This document shows positions 1-9,104 of a stretch of 63,831 nt of DNA, one piece after another (the stretch's first letter is position 1; each line of letters opens with the position of its first letter). This DNA is from Desulfobulbaceae bacterium. GTDB lineage: Bacteria > Desulfobacterota > Desulfobulbia > Desulfobulbales > SURF-16. Where the stretch lies: the NCBI GenBank assembly GCA_024637145.1, contig JAGXFQ010000019.1, positions 1-63,831 of the forward strand, read 5' to 3'. The notes beneath the pieces are model-generated. The model was given only the letters and a program-made list of their open reading frames with translations. It ran no database searches and was not told where the DNA came from. Made by a program: the position numbers and the translations under genes.

Positions 1-1971
1 GCTGCGCTGCAGATAATAGTCGATATTGGCGGGGATGGTGGCGGGGTCAAAGGCATATCCCATCTGGGCGAAGAGCTCCTGCATTTCCTCGGCCGAGAAA
101 AGATAGAAGAGCATGAGCACATCCGCCTGTTTCGAAACCTTATAGCGGTTGGGAGTGTCCCCCTCTGCTTCCAGAATTCGGTCCAGCCGCTGGATATCCC
201 CATATTTTTTCTGGTACCCTTGCCAGTCGAACTCCATCAGCTGATCGTATCCCTCGAACTGGCTGATAATGTTGTCATTATGGAAGGGGACGCGCATCTT
301 GCCGACAATATCCGGCCAGCGGGCGAGTTCCGCCTCTTCCAGACCCAGGAGCTTCAGCAGATCATTTTTCCTTTTGGGCGGCAGGACCTCAATGGTCTTG
401 AGGGCGGTGCGCAGCACATAGACGGTCATCACATTGGTGTAGGCGTTGTTGTTCAGCCCGGCCTTTGCCGCCTCGGGGTAGCTGTCGTGATATTCGTCAG
501 GCCCCATGACTCCCAGGATCTCGTAACGCTCCAGTTCCTGGTTGAAGGTGGTGATGCCGGCCAGCAAGCGGGCGATTTCCAGAATCATCTCCGCGCCGTA
601 GGTGGAGAGGAATTCCAGGTCACCGGTGACCTTGTAATATTGCCAGACATTATAGGCGATGGCGGCATTGACATGGCGCTGCAGATGGGTGTTATCCGGC
701 AGCCACCGGCCCGATTTCGGGTTGAGGTGGAGATGCTGGGTTTCTTCACGGCCGTTGCTGCCGCTCTGCCAGGGGAAAAGGGCGCCGCGCAAGCCTTCGG
801 CCTGGGCCGCCAGCCGGGCCTGGGGCAGCCGTCTGTACCGGTACAGAAGCAGAGACTCGGTGAGCACCGGTATCCTCAGATTGAGATAGGGAAAGATAAA
901 TAGTTCGTCCCAGAAGATATGGCCCCGGTAGGCCTCGCCGTGCCAGCCCCGGGCCGGCACCCCGGTGTCCAATTCGATGGAATTTCTGGACACCGTCTGG
1001 AGGAGATGAAAAATGTGGAGTCGCAGAATCATCTGAGGCCGGTCGCTGTTTTGCAGCTTCATGTCGCAGCGATCCCACAGGTGGTCCCATTTCAGCGCAT
1101 GACTGTGCAGAAGTTCTTCAAAACTCCCTGCCTGGCCCACCGCCTCCACTGCCTCCAGGGCGGGCTCTGAGATGGCGAAATCCCGGGAGGTAAAAAGGGA
1201 GACCACCTTTTCCAGGGTTATCGGGATCTTTTCCCGTGCTTCCACAAAAAAATCATGGCCGATATAGCCGGGCTGCTGGAGTATCTGTCGTTCTGTCTCC
1301 AGCTGCTGCCCCTGGCTAAAGACGCGGATTCTGGCGGCTTGGGCCACGTGCAGCCGGGACTGGTTGGTGGCCACCAGCAGAGAGATGGTCTCCTCATCAA
1401 CCGCCTCGCTCCGGATGGGAGAGAGGTGCTTGTTGTTGAGCTGTTTATACCGTTCCACGCCGGCATTGATCACGGTGCCGTCAAGGCTGGAGTGGAACTG
1501 GAGCCGCCCCTGCCAATTTTCAGGGACGATGGTGGTTTCCAGGCCGGCCAGATGCATCTCGTCCATGTGGACGAAGTGGCGCTGGCTCAGGGTGGTTTCC
1601 CGGCCCTGTTTGTCCCGGAACCGCACCGTTCTGGAGAGGAGGCCCTTTTTCATGTTGAGTTCCTGGCGATAGGTAAGGATATCAACAGCCAGCAGATTGA
1701 GCCAATCCCCCCCCTCGGGCCGGAAGCGGGTGCGCAGCCAGTTGGGCATATTCACCAGGTCCTCATTTTCGATGACCCGACCGGCGATCTTTGTCTTCAG
1801 CCGGTTATAGCCACCGGCCAGATAGGTGCCCGGGTAATGGATCTCGCCTGCTTCCGATTCGGGCAAAGCGCCGCGCGTGGCGAAATAGCCGTTGCCCAGG
1901 GTGCAGAGGGCCTCACGCAGGCTTTCCTGCTGCGGTTCAAAGGTATCATAAATCAGCTGCCAGTCACTCAT
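1..1971 (-). CDS. GH65 family disaccharide phosphorylase (trehalose/kojibiose type), 3' end off window
   Basis: Glycoside hydrolase family 65 enzymes split an alpha-glucosyl disaccharide with phosphate to beta-glucose-1-phosphate plus glucose. 657 residues are visible in an uninterrupted frame to the window edge; the C-terminal part is missing. Seen: the FWDELFIFPYLNLR block near residue 351, the catalytic-acid motif MGPDEYH near 488 (Glu about 491) followed by NNNAYTN, and the conserved HLNP/RHVN region. The ATG is chosen because it overlaps the upstream stop as ATGA, with GGAGG just before it, so it is translationally coupled to the beta-PGM/TPP gene, whose first domain could use beta-glucose-1-phosphate. 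Cytoplasmic: no signal peptide. Exact substrate (trehalose, kojibiose, maltose or trehalose-6-P) cannot be read from the sequence. Confidence 0.9.
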   Translation of the reverse strand, partial: MSDWQLIYDTFEPQQESLREALCTLGNGYFATRGALPESEAGEIHYPGTYLAGGYNRLKTKIAGRVIENEDLVNMPNWLRTRFRPEGGDWLNLLAVDILTYRQELNMKKGLLSRTVRFRDKQGRETTLSQRHFVHMDEMHLAGLETTIVPENWQGRLQFHSSLDGTVINAGVERYKQLNNKHLSPIRSEAVDEETISLLVATNQSRLHVAQAARIRVFSQGQQLETERQILQQPGYIGHDFFVEAREKIPITLEKVVSLFTSRDFAISEPALEAVEAVGQAGSFEELLHSHALKWDHLWDRCDMKLQNSDRPQMILRLHIFHLLQTVSRNSIELDTGVPARGWHGEAYRGHIFWDELFIFPYLNLRIPVLTESLLLYRYRRLPQARLAAQAEGLRGALFPWQSGSNGREETQHLHLNPKSGRWLPDNTHLQRHVNAAIAYNVWQYYKVTGDLEFLSTYGAEMILEIARLLAGITTFNQELERYEILGVMGPDEYHDSYPEAAKAGLNNNAYTNVMTVYVLRTALKTIEVLPPKRKNDLLKLLGLEEAELARWPDIVGKMRVPFHNDNIISQFEGYDQLMEFDWQGYQKKYGDIQRLDRILEAEGDTPNRYKVSKQADVLMLFYLFSAEEMQELFAQMGYAFDPATIPANIDYYLQRS

Positions 1972-3539
1972 GAGGACCTCCGGGCCAAAGGGATCAGTTG
2001 CAGAAGAAACTGGCGCACCTCATGGGGATTCTTCAGGGTGTAGTGGGCGGCGGTTTCCTGGGGGCTATCCTGGACCATAATGGTGATTCCCCGGCCCTGC
2101 AGGGTTCGGAAGGCGTCTTCGTCGGTGACATCATCGCCGATGTAGAAGGGCAGCACATCCTCCCTGTCCAGTTTCAGGGTCTGCAGCAAAAAGAGCAGCG
2201 CCTTGCCCTTGTGCCACTCCATGCGGGGCTGGAGTTCGAAAATCTTTTTGCCAGAGGCCTGCCGCAGCTTCGGGTTGCCGGCGGCAACCTCGTTCACCAC
2301 CTTTTCCACCTCGGCGACCCGTTCCGGGGCAACCCGCCGGAAATGGATGGCAATGGCGAATTTTTTGCGCTCCAGGAGCAGGCCCGGCACCGTGCCCAGT
2401 TTCCGGGTCAGCTCATGTTCGGCCTGGTCCAAAAAGGGCAGAAAGTTCTCCCCCACCTTGTTTTCCACCTGCAGCCCCTGGGGCCCGGCGATATCAAAGC
2501 CATGGCTGCCGGCATAAACCAGGGTGGCAAGCTGTGCCTTGTCCCGCACATCCTTGAGGTCCCGGCCGCTGATGATCCCCACCGCGCAATGGCGGGAGAG
2601 CTCCCTGACCGTCTCCCGCATCTCTGCTGCCATGATCGCCTGATCCGGGGTGTCGACGATGGGGGTGAGGGTGCCGTCATAGTCGAGAAAAACCGCCAGC
2701 TCTTTTTTGTCGGCCTGGCCGGCAATGCTGGCAAAAGCCTCCAGGGCAGAGGGAGGCGGGGCCGCGGCGGCAGGATCAGGGGTGATACGCACTTCACTGA
2801 GGTCTGTCACCACCAGATCGGCGCCGCTTTCCAGCAGGGCTTCTTCGCCCCCGCCCCGGGCAATGCCGATGACCAGACCGAAATTGCCGGCCCGGCCGGC
2901 CTGGACTCCGGAAACAGCGTCTTCGATCACCACCGCCCGTTGCGGCTCCACCTGCAGTTGCCGGGCCGCCTCCAGAAAGATGTCCGGGGCCGGTTTGCCG
3001 GCTATTCCCAGGCTCTCTGAGTCCATCCCGTCCACCTTCACCTCGAAAAGCGGGGAAAGATGGACGGAATCGAGAATCATGGCGCAGTTTCGGCTGGAGG
3101 AAATCACTGCAATGTGCAGGCCGCACTTTTTGGCGCTGTGGATCAACGCCACGGTGGATTCATAGACATCCGCGCCCTTTTCCTTGATCTGCTGCAGGAA
3201 ATCCATATTCTTACGCTTGCCCAGAGCCTGGATGGTGGCGGCCTCGGGCGGATCCTCCGGCTCTCCTTCGGGCAGGCTGATCTGCCGCGACTCGAGAAAG
3301 CTCCGCACCCCGTCGAAACGGGGTTTCCCATCCACATAGGAGCGATAATCCGTCTCAATTTCAAAAGGGTGAAAGGAAACCCCCTGGCGGGCGGCATGTT
3401 GGGCCAGAAAAGCATCAAACAGCCGTTTCCAGGACATGGCATGCACGGATGCCGTATCCGTGATCACCCCATCAAGATCAAAAATGAGGGCATCAAAATC
3501 GGCCGCCGCCAGGGCATGGGTTGTTTTTTGCTGCACCAT
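1968..3539 (-). CDS. otsB: Bifunctional HAD fusion: beta-phosphoglucomutase-like + trehalose-6-phosphate phosphatase
   Basis: 523 aa. The N-terminal half is a HAD phosphatase/mutase of the beta-PGM type: FDLDGVITD (nucleophile Asp) at about residue 20, then a KPAPD loop and VIEDAVSGVQAG. A Pro/Ala-rich linker near 265 leads to an OtsB domain with its own DYDGTLTP nucleophile loop near 284, GIISGRDL, GSHGFDI and the acidic GDDVTDEDAF near 466. Roles expected: beta-G1P to G6P, and trehalose-6-P to trehalose. Start chosen at the ATG with GGAGG seven bases upstream; a longer in-frame start at 3614 has no such site. The stop overlaps the GH65 start by four bases. The order HAD-OtsB-GH65 is that of the single-chain mycobacterial OtsB1, here split in two. 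Confidence 0.88.
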   Translation of the reverse strand: MVQQKTTHALAAADFDALIFDLDGVITDTASVHAMSWKRLFDAFLAQHAARQGVSFHPFEIETDYRSYVDGKPRFDGVRSFLESRQISLPEGEPEDPPEAATIQALGKRKNMDFLQQIKEKGADVYESTVALIHSAKKCGLHIAVISSSRNCAMILDSVHLSPLFEVKVDGMDSESLGIAGKPAPDIFLEAARQLQVEPQRAVVIEDAVSGVQAGRAGNFGLVIGIARGGGEEALLESGADLVVTDLSEVRITPDPAAAAPPPSALEAFASIAGQADKKELAVFLDYDGTLTPIVDTPDQAIMAAEMRETVRELSRHCAVGIISGRDLKDVRDKAQLATLVYAGSHGFDIAGPQGLQVENKVGENFLPFLDQAEHELTRKLGTVPGLLLERKKFAIAIHFRRVAPERVAEVEKVVNEVAAGNPKLRQASGKKIFELQPRMEWHKGKALLFLLQTLKLDREDVLPFYIGDDVTDEDAFRTLQGRGITIMVQDSPQETAAHYTLKNPHEVRQFLLQLIPLARRSS

Positions 3540-3985
3540 TTTTCCGCCTCCGGTTTGATGAGTATCCAGCAGGGAGCAAGGGTGTTCACCACTCAGGCAC
3601 GCCTTCTGGCCCACCCCTGATGCACGGGCTGGAGAAAAATTTCTTTAGCCCGTTATTATTGTAACGTGTCCGAAAACGCCTGTTCATCTGCGGCTGGAAA
3701 GCAGCTCCGGGCAGGGGAAATCGTGGTCATCAGAGCACAACCCCTTGCTGCCGGGGGCAAATGCCTTTATGGTAGTACGCTTCTATTAAAGAGGAAAAGC
3801 CGCCCCACTTTTTTGGCCTCTGTTGCCTCCGGCCCGCAGCACTTCCCTATAGTGCGATTTTAGGTAATCGGCGCGGGAAAGTCAAAAAAAGAGCTCGAAT
3901 CATCCGGCCCCGGCCCTCAAGCGGGGAGGGCGGTTTTTGCAGGCACAAAGAACAGTTGGGCAAGATAAGGGGGTGGTGTCAAGAT
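3540..3985. other. Intergenic region between divergent operons, no gene seen
   Basis: Divergent promoter region of about 450 bases. A 65-codon open frame at 3666-3863 has no convincing ribosome site or protein character and is not called. A GC-rich hairpin (GCCCT...AGGGC) followed by a T-run lies at about 3912-3938, pointing rightward with no gene in front of it; it may end a short untranslated RNA or a leader. Confidence 0.5.
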
Positions 3986-4894
3986 ATGCGGCAAGTGGCT
4001 TTTGGATACTCAACCAGGTGCAATATCAGGTGCGGTCATTGCGTGGCCACCGAAGATCTTCCTGATAACAGCAAGATGGATCATGGCCGGGCCAGAGAGC
4101 TTATTGGCCAGTTGGCCCGGGCAGGGGTGGGGGGTATCAGTTTTTCCGCGGGTGAACCGTTTCTTTATGGAGCTGAAATTGCCGAGCTTGTGCAGCTGTG
4201 CAAAGAGCACGGCATCTATTCCCGAATCGTCACCAATAGCTTCTGGGCCAAGAGCGCCCAGGCGGCCGATACCCTTGTCCTGGCCCTGCGGGAAAAGGGC
4301 CTCTGTCAATTGCGGTTGAGCTACTCCCGCTGGCACCAGCAGCATATCAGCAGGGATAATGTGGTGCAGGCGGCCCGCAGCTGCCAGAAGAACGGTCTGC
4401 CCTATTTTATTTCCTTTGTGACCGATTTCTCGGCGGCAGATGATCCCCACGAGCAGTTTCTCCGGGATCATGGCCTCCTTTTCTTTCCGGAACCCGTTAT
4501 CTATGCCGGTCGGGCCGGCTCTTTGCCGCGCCGCTCCATCCAGACCGATTATCAGGCCAACTGCTGCGCCATGAACCCCTATCTGGGCCCGGATTTGGAC
4601 ATGTACGCCTGCTGCGATGCCGGCCGCCATTTTCCGGCTACAAACTTTTTTCACCTGGGGAATCTCCGCCATCAGAGCCTGGAGCAGCTCTTTGTTAAAA
4701 GTGAAGCAGAGCCGCTCTACAACTGCATCCGGACCATGGGCCTCACCAATATCGCCTCCTATCTAGGCCTGCCGGCCCGCCAGATTATCACCTACGGCAA
4801 GTGCGAACTGTGTCGGCAGCTCTTCAACTGCCCGGAAACCGTGGCCCGGCTGCGGGGGGAACAAAGAGAGCTGGCCGCCTGGAGCCGGGGCTGA
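3986..4894 (+). CDS. Radical SAM protein with SPASM-like C-terminal cysteines
   Basis: 302 aa, cytoplasmic. The N-terminus carries CNIRCGHC (C-x3-C-x2-C, residues about 12-19), the ligand set for the SAM-binding [4Fe-4S] cluster, followed by a GISFSAGEPFL strand typical of the radical SAM barrel. Additional cysteines near residues 193-194, 208-209 and 272-281 (CELCRQLFNC) suggest an auxiliary cluster as in SPASM/twitch proteins. ATG at 3986 is preferred over the upstream TTG at 3956 because GGGGGTGG precedes it. It overlaps the next gene by one base (TGATG), so the pair is coupled. Substrate unknown; peptide modification or a sugar/cofactor reaction are both possible. Confidence 0.8.
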   Translation: MRQVAFGYSTRCNIRCGHCVATEDLPDNSKMDHGRARELIGQLARAGVGGISFSAGEPFLYGAEIAELVQLCKEHGIYSRIVTNSFWAKSAQAADTLVLALREKGLCQLRLSYSRWHQQHISRDNVVQAARSCQKNGLPYFISFVTDFSAADDPHEQFLRDHGLLFFPEPVIYAGRAGSLPRRSIQTDYQANCCAMNPYLGPDLDMYACCDAGRHFPATNFFHLGNLRHQSLEQLFVKSEAEPLYNCIRTMGLTNIASYLGLPARQIITYGKCELCRQLFNCPETVARLRGEQRELAAWSRG

Positions 4895-5587
4895 TGGTGG
4901 TTGGCGGCCAAATGCCGGAACTGCTGCTCTTTACGGATGGCAGCGTGGAGACAAAGGCCCATATCGGCTATGGCGCCTACCTGGCCCTGGCTGATCCCGG
5001 GCTGCCCCTGGATGTGGCGCGGACCCGGGTCAAGGTGCGGCGCTTTGCGCCCACCTCCTCAACCAGGCTTGAGTTGCAGACCCTGCTCTGGGCCCTGGCT
5101 GCTATCGGAGCCCTGCCGTTGCGGCTGACGGTGTTTACGGATGCGCAAAACATCGTGGGGCTCCCGGCCAGACGGGCGCGCCTGGTGGCCGCTGATTATC
5201 ACTCGGTAGTAACTGCTCGCAGAGCACCGAATCTTCCCGCGATCAGACCGGCTTACGTATGACATATACGCGGCGCCGGCCTGCTCGCGAAAATCTCCGG
5301 CACCCTGCAAGCAGTTACAACTCAGGTGGTTATTATAATTGAGGTGGCCATGGGGTGAGCAGTTACACTCGGCACAGGGCAAGCGCCTCAATAATTATGA
5401 GCTCTATCAAGAATTTTACCGCCTGCTTGCTCAGGTTGCGTGTACCTTGGTGCAGGTACGCGGTCATCAGCCTGCGGCCCATAAAGAGCGTAAGGAACAG
5501 TTTTTTACCCTGGTGGACAGGGCTTCACGACAGGCCCTGCGGGCAGAAAAAGAGGGGCCGGCAATTCCGGCCCGCGGAACTCCATGA
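4894..5587 (+). pseudogene. Ribonuclease H-like protein gene interrupted by a miniature insertion element
   Basis: The first part reads MPELLLFTDGSVE..., TRLELQTLLW and LTVFTDAQN, i.e. the first three acidic residues of an RNase H fold (D, E, D). The frame then enters foreign DNA and stops at 5262. The missing part (KRLNNYELYQEFYR..., HQPAAHKER..., LVDRASR with the fourth acidic residue) resumes at about 5375 and stops at 5587. Removing 166 bases (element plus one target copy) rejoins the gene exactly as ADYH-SAQGKRLNN and gives a 175-aa protein, so the disruption is a recent clean insertion. The last codons overlap the next start (ATGA), implying an operon with the radical SAM and FAD genes. 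Confidence 0.88.
5209..5366. mobile_element. 158-bp MITE with IS66-type ends inside the RNase H-like gene
   Basis: The element begins GTAACTGCTC and ends GAGCAGTTAC, perfect 10-bp terminal inverted repeats starting with GTAA. It is flanked by 8-bp direct repeats differing at one base (ACTCGGTA at 5201-5208, ACTCGGCA at 5367-5374). GTAA ends and 8-bp duplications are hallmarks of the IS66 family. A third copy of the end motif (AGCAGTTAC) lies inside at about 5310-5318. No transposase is encoded, so it would need a trans-acting one. Confidence 0.85.
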
Positions 5588-7218
5588 AAAAAAGAGAGGG
5601 AAATGCGGTGCAGCTCATAATCAGCAATGTCCAGATCCCTATTGAAGAGGATGGCCCGGCCGCCTATCTTCAGGCCGCTGCCCGCCACCTGGGGGTGGGC
5701 GTAGAAAATATAACCATCGTCAAGATTCTGAGTAAATCTCTTAACTTAAAAAATAGTGACCAATTCTTTTATACCATGAGCCTGGTGGTCGCCGTTGCCC
5801 CTGGCTTTGCCAACAGGCAGAAATTCCCCCCCTACCTGGAGCCCCTCCCCGTAAAGAGGCCGGCGGCCAGGCTGAAGGAGAGGCCCATCATCGTTGGTTT
5901 CGGGCCGGCCGGCATGTTTGCCGCCCTGGCCCTGCTTGAGGCCGGACTCAAACCCCTGATTTTTGAGCGGGGCAAATTGATTGAGGAACGCTCCCTTGAT
6001 GTGCAGCGCTTTATCCAGGAGCGGCAGCTCAACCCTGAATCAAACATCCAGTTTGGCGAAGGGGGCGCTGGTTCCTACTCCGACGGCAAACTCTTTTCCC
6101 GGCGCAATAACAATACCGGCCCGGTGAGCCATGTTCTGGAGACCTTTATCCGGTTTGGGGCGCCGGCCGAAATAGGTTATATGGCCAAGCCCCATCTGGG
6201 CACGGATCTCTTGTGCCGGATCGTCCGCAATATCAGGCTCTTTATCCTGGAGCAGGGCGGGGAGATCTCCTACAACGCCCGGATGACGGACATCCTCATT
6301 GCCCGGGGTCGGGCCGCAGGCATTATCATCAATAACCAGCGGGAATATCTCTCTTCCCATATCTATATTGCCCTGGGCCATTCGGCCCGCGACACCCTGG
6401 CTATGCTGCATGCCAGAGGGGTTGCCCTTGAACAGCGGCCGATTGCCGTGGGGGTGCGCATCGAGCACCCGGCCGCGACCATTAATCAGATGCGCTATGG
6501 CGACAAGTACAGCAATTTCCCGGGCCTGGGGGCTGCCACCTACTCCCTCAATCACACGCATCGGCCCCGGCAGCGGGGGGTCTACACCTTCTGCATGTGC
6601 CCGGGGGGGGAGGTGGTGAATGCCTCCTCAGAGCAGGAGAGGCTGGTTTTAAACGGCATGAGCTATTCCCACCGCTCTTCACCCTTTTCCAATGCGGCGC
6701 TGGTGGTGAACTGTCATACCGCCGACTATCCATCAGCTCTGCCCCTGGCGGGCCTGGATTTCCAAAGGGCGATTGAGGCCAGGGCCTTCAGGGCCGGGGG
6801 AGGAGAATGGCGGGTCCCGGCCCAGAATCTCCTGCATTTTCTGGGAGAAAGCAGCTCGGTCTGCCTCCCTGAAAACTCGTATAAGATGGGGGCAATGGCG
6901 GCGGAACTCCATGACATCCTGCCGGAATTTGTGAGCCGGGAGTTGCTGGTCGCCTTTGCTAAATGGCGGCAGGAGGTGCCCCTCTTTGTCTCGGGTGAGG
7001 CGCTCCTGCTGGCGGCGGAGACCAGAACCTCTTCGCCGGTGCGCATCACCCGCACTGAAAGCTATGAATCCGTAAATGTGCAAGGCTTATATCCCATCGG
7101 AGAGGGTTCCGGCTATACAGGGGGCATAACCAGTTCTGCCGCCGATGCCATCAGGGCGGTTGCCAGCCACCTGGCCCGGAAAGAGTCAGGTGCGCCCGGC
7201 TCTCCGGCCTCGACCTGA
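5584..7218 (+). CDS. FAD-dependent dehydrogenase of the uncharacterised COG2509 type
   Basis: 544 aa. A short N-terminal domain of about 95 residues is followed by a Rossmann dinucleotide-binding motif GFGPAGMFAALALLEAG (about 102-118) and ERG for the ribose. The mid-region NIQFGEGGAGSYSDGKL and the C-terminal PIGEGSGYTGGITSSAADA (second FAD-contact motif) match a large family annotated as NAD(P)/FAD-dependent oxidoreductase or uncharacterised FAD dehydrogenase. No membrane segment, so probably cytosolic. The start ATG overlaps the RNase H-like stop as ATGA; translation may therefore be weakened by the upstream insertion. The reaction is not known. Confidence 0.8.
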   Translation: MKKREGNAVQLIISNVQIPIEEDGPAAYLQAAARHLGVGVENITIVKILSKSLNLKNSDQFFYTMSLVVAVAPGFANRQKFPPYLEPLPVKRPAARLKERPIIVGFGPAGMFAALALLEAGLKPLIFERGKLIEERSLDVQRFIQERQLNPESNIQFGEGGAGSYSDGKLFSRRNNNTGPVSHVLETFIRFGAPAEIGYMAKPHLGTDLLCRIVRNIRLFILEQGGEISYNARMTDILIARGRAAGIIINNQREYLSSHIYIALGHSARDTLAMLHARGVALEQRPIAVGVRIEHPAATINQMRYGDKYSNFPGLGAATYSLNHTHRPRQRGVYTFCMCPGGEVVNASSEQERLVLNGMSYSHRSSPFSNAALVVNCHTADYPSALPLAGLDFQRAIEARAFRAGGGEWRVPAQNLLHFLGESSSVCLPENSYKMGAMAAELHDILPEFVSRELLVAFAKWRQEVPLFVSGEALLLAAETRTSSPVRITRTESYESVNVQGLYPIGEGSGYTGGITSSAADAIRAVASHLARKESGAPGSPAST

Positions 7219-7299
7219 GACCACAGATACCGTTACTATAAACAAGAGGTGCTGGCGGTCCTTTGCCGCGGCCTCTATAACCCCTTCCCGCAGGTGGCT

Positions 7300-8382
7300 A
7301 TGTTAGATTTTCTGAAGAAGCGTTCCGATAAGGCCGGTCTGCCGCCAGGTTCGGCGATTTATGTGGGCAAAGAGCGCCACCATGACGTGGCGGCGCGGCT
7401 GCTGGCCTATGACCAGGAGGCCTATTCTGACACGGCTGAGCTGGATCTGGCTGCGGTCCAGGGCCGGCTGGGACCCGCCACCACCGCCTGGCTCGACATC
7501 GATGGCCTCCACGAGGTGGCTCTGGTGGAAGAGGTGGGGGAGATCTTTGCTCTCCATCCCCTCACCATTGAGGATATTGTCAATGCCACCCAGCGCCCCA
7601 AGATCGATATCTTTGATGATTATGTCTATCTTGTCATCAAAATGCCTCTCTATAACGATGAGCTGAACACCATTGAGATGGAGCAGGTGAGCTTTGTGCT
7701 CAAGGAGCATCTCCTCATCACCTTTCAGGAAAAAAAGGGCGATGTCTTTGACGGGGTACGGAAGAGGATCTTTGCCAATAAAGGCCGGATCAGGAAGATG
7801 GGTTGCGATTATCTCATCTATGCCCTCCTTGATGCCCTGGTGGACAGCTATTTCGGGATGCTGGAGAAGATCGGTGAATATGTGGAGATCCTGGAGCTGG
7901 AGCTGGTGGAAGATCCGGTGCCCGCCACCCTCCAGAAGATCCACGGCCTGAAAAGAGAGATGATCCTGCTGCGCAAGTCGGTGTGGCCGCTGCGCGAGGT
8001 GGCAAGTAGCCTGCAGCGGGATGGCATTCCCTTTATCGGCGAGGGCACAGCCCCCTTTCTCAAGGATCTGTATGACCACGTGATCCAGGTCCTGGATACG
8101 GTGGAAACCTTCCGCGATATCGTCTCCGGCATGCTGGATATCTATTTGTCGGCCATGAGCAACAAGATGAACGAGGTGATGAAGGTCCTTACTGTTTTTG
8201 CGGTGATCTTTATTCCGCTCACCTTTATTGCCGGCCTTTATGGCATGAATTTTAACCCGGAAGTAAGTCCCTTTAATATGCCGGAACTGAACTGGGTCTA
8301 TGGCTATCCCTTTGCCCTGGGGCTCATGGCGCTGGTGGCAGGTTGTATGTCTCTTTATTTTAAGAAGAAAAAATGGTTTTAG
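7300..8382 (+). CDS. corA: CorA-type magnesium/cobalt transporter
   Basis: 360 aa inner-membrane channel for divalent cations (Mg2+, Co2+, possibly Ni2+). A long acidic and helical cytoplasmic N-terminal domain precedes two C-terminal membrane helices; the first ends with the family signature YGMNF near residue 313-317, and the protein ends with the basic tail KKKKWF. Gene length is normal. Start is uncertain: ATG at 7300 gives MLDFLKKRSDKAG, while an in-frame GTG at 7249 would add 17 residues; neither has a strong ribosome site (AGGTGG is very close to 7300). It stands alone, separated from the FAD gene by about 80 bases. Confidence 0.92.
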   Translation: MLDFLKKRSDKAGLPPGSAIYVGKERHHDVAARLLAYDQEAYSDTAELDLAAVQGRLGPATTAWLDIDGLHEVALVEEVGEIFALHPLTIEDIVNATQRPKIDIFDDYVYLVIKMPLYNDELNTIEMEQVSFVLKEHLLITFQEKKGDVFDGVRKRIFANKGRIRKMGCDYLIYALLDALVDSYFGMLEKIGEYVEILELELVEDPVPATLQKIHGLKREMILLRKSVWPLREVASSLQRDGIPFIGEGTAPFLKDLYDHVIQVLDTVETFRDIVSGMLDIYLSAMSNKMNEVMKVLTVFAVIFIPLTFIAGLYGMNFNPEVSPFNMPELNWVYGYPFALGLMALVAGCMSLYFKKKKWF

Positions 8383-8643
8383 GCGGCAGCGACCTGTGAG
8401 CTCGGTGTGGATTAACCCTGCTCAGCCAGGTTGCCGCCCATCTTTTGCCTAAAATCCCGGCGCCGGGAACATAAAAAATACCTTCGCCCCTTGCCGGTTG
8501 GCCAACCGTCAGGTCAGTAAAATTCTCTTTGCCTGAGCTCCCAGGCCCATCTTCATCACCTTTTTTTCACGGCAATCAAGCAGATCTCTAATAATGCGGG
8601 CGTATCTTGATGGTAAGGACACGTATCGATAAAAAGGAGGTGT

Positions 8644-8952
8644 ATGATGCAAGAAAATAGCCGTTATTACAGCTATGGAAGTTATCTGATCCTTGCCGCG
8701 CCCAGGGCAGAAGTGTTTGACACTGCCGAAGCGCAGGGGGATCTTGGCCATCTCCGCTTCCCCGGCCACGACTCCGGTCAGGCCCTGGAAAGGGCGGCCA
8801 AAAAGATCTGTAACCTCAAGTGCGGGCTCTGTCCCCTCCGGGAGGAGGATTTTACCGGCTGTTCCATGACCTGTCATGAGGAAATCAAGCCCTGGCAATG
8901 CTGGGTTGAGCATTTTCAGAAACTGGCGGCCCTGGCAGAGGCGGGTTCCTAG
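8644..8952 (+). CDS. Small Cys-rich protein of unknown function
   Basis: 102 aa. A strong AAGGAGG lies four bases before the ATG. The central part has ICNLKCGLCPLREEDFTGC followed by TCHEE and WQCW: six cysteines arranged C-x3-C-x2-C ... C-x3-C ... C, which could hold a metal or iron-sulfur cluster. No signal peptide, no CxxCH. I do not recognise the family. It lies downstream of corA and upstream of another small Cys-rich protein and a c-di-GMP protein, all on the same strand. Confidence 0.65.
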   Translation: MMQENSRYYSYGSYLILAAPRAEVFDTAEAQGDLGHLRFPGHDSGQALERAAKKICNLKCGLCPLREEDFTGCSMTCHEEIKPWQCWVEHFQKLAALAEAGS

Positions 8953-9104
8953 CGGGACTCCTCACCTTGTCCTTGGAGGGTAAAAAAACAGGCTGGCAAG
9001 TCGATACCGGCTGCTCCTCTCTCCTCTTGGTTTTGGGGCATCATCTTTAATTTGGCAGGCCGAAAAAAGTGGCCCCAGGGCGCCACCTGTATTGGGAGAA
9101 AATA

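Noticed and set aside
220..3020. Long plus-strand open frames across the GH65 and HAD-OtsB genes
   Set aside because: They lie antisense to clear enzyme genes with catalytic motifs and have no protein character of their own.
3666..3863. 65-codon frame between the trehalose and radical SAM operons
   Set aside because: No ribosome site, no recognisable motif, and composition like non-coding flanks.
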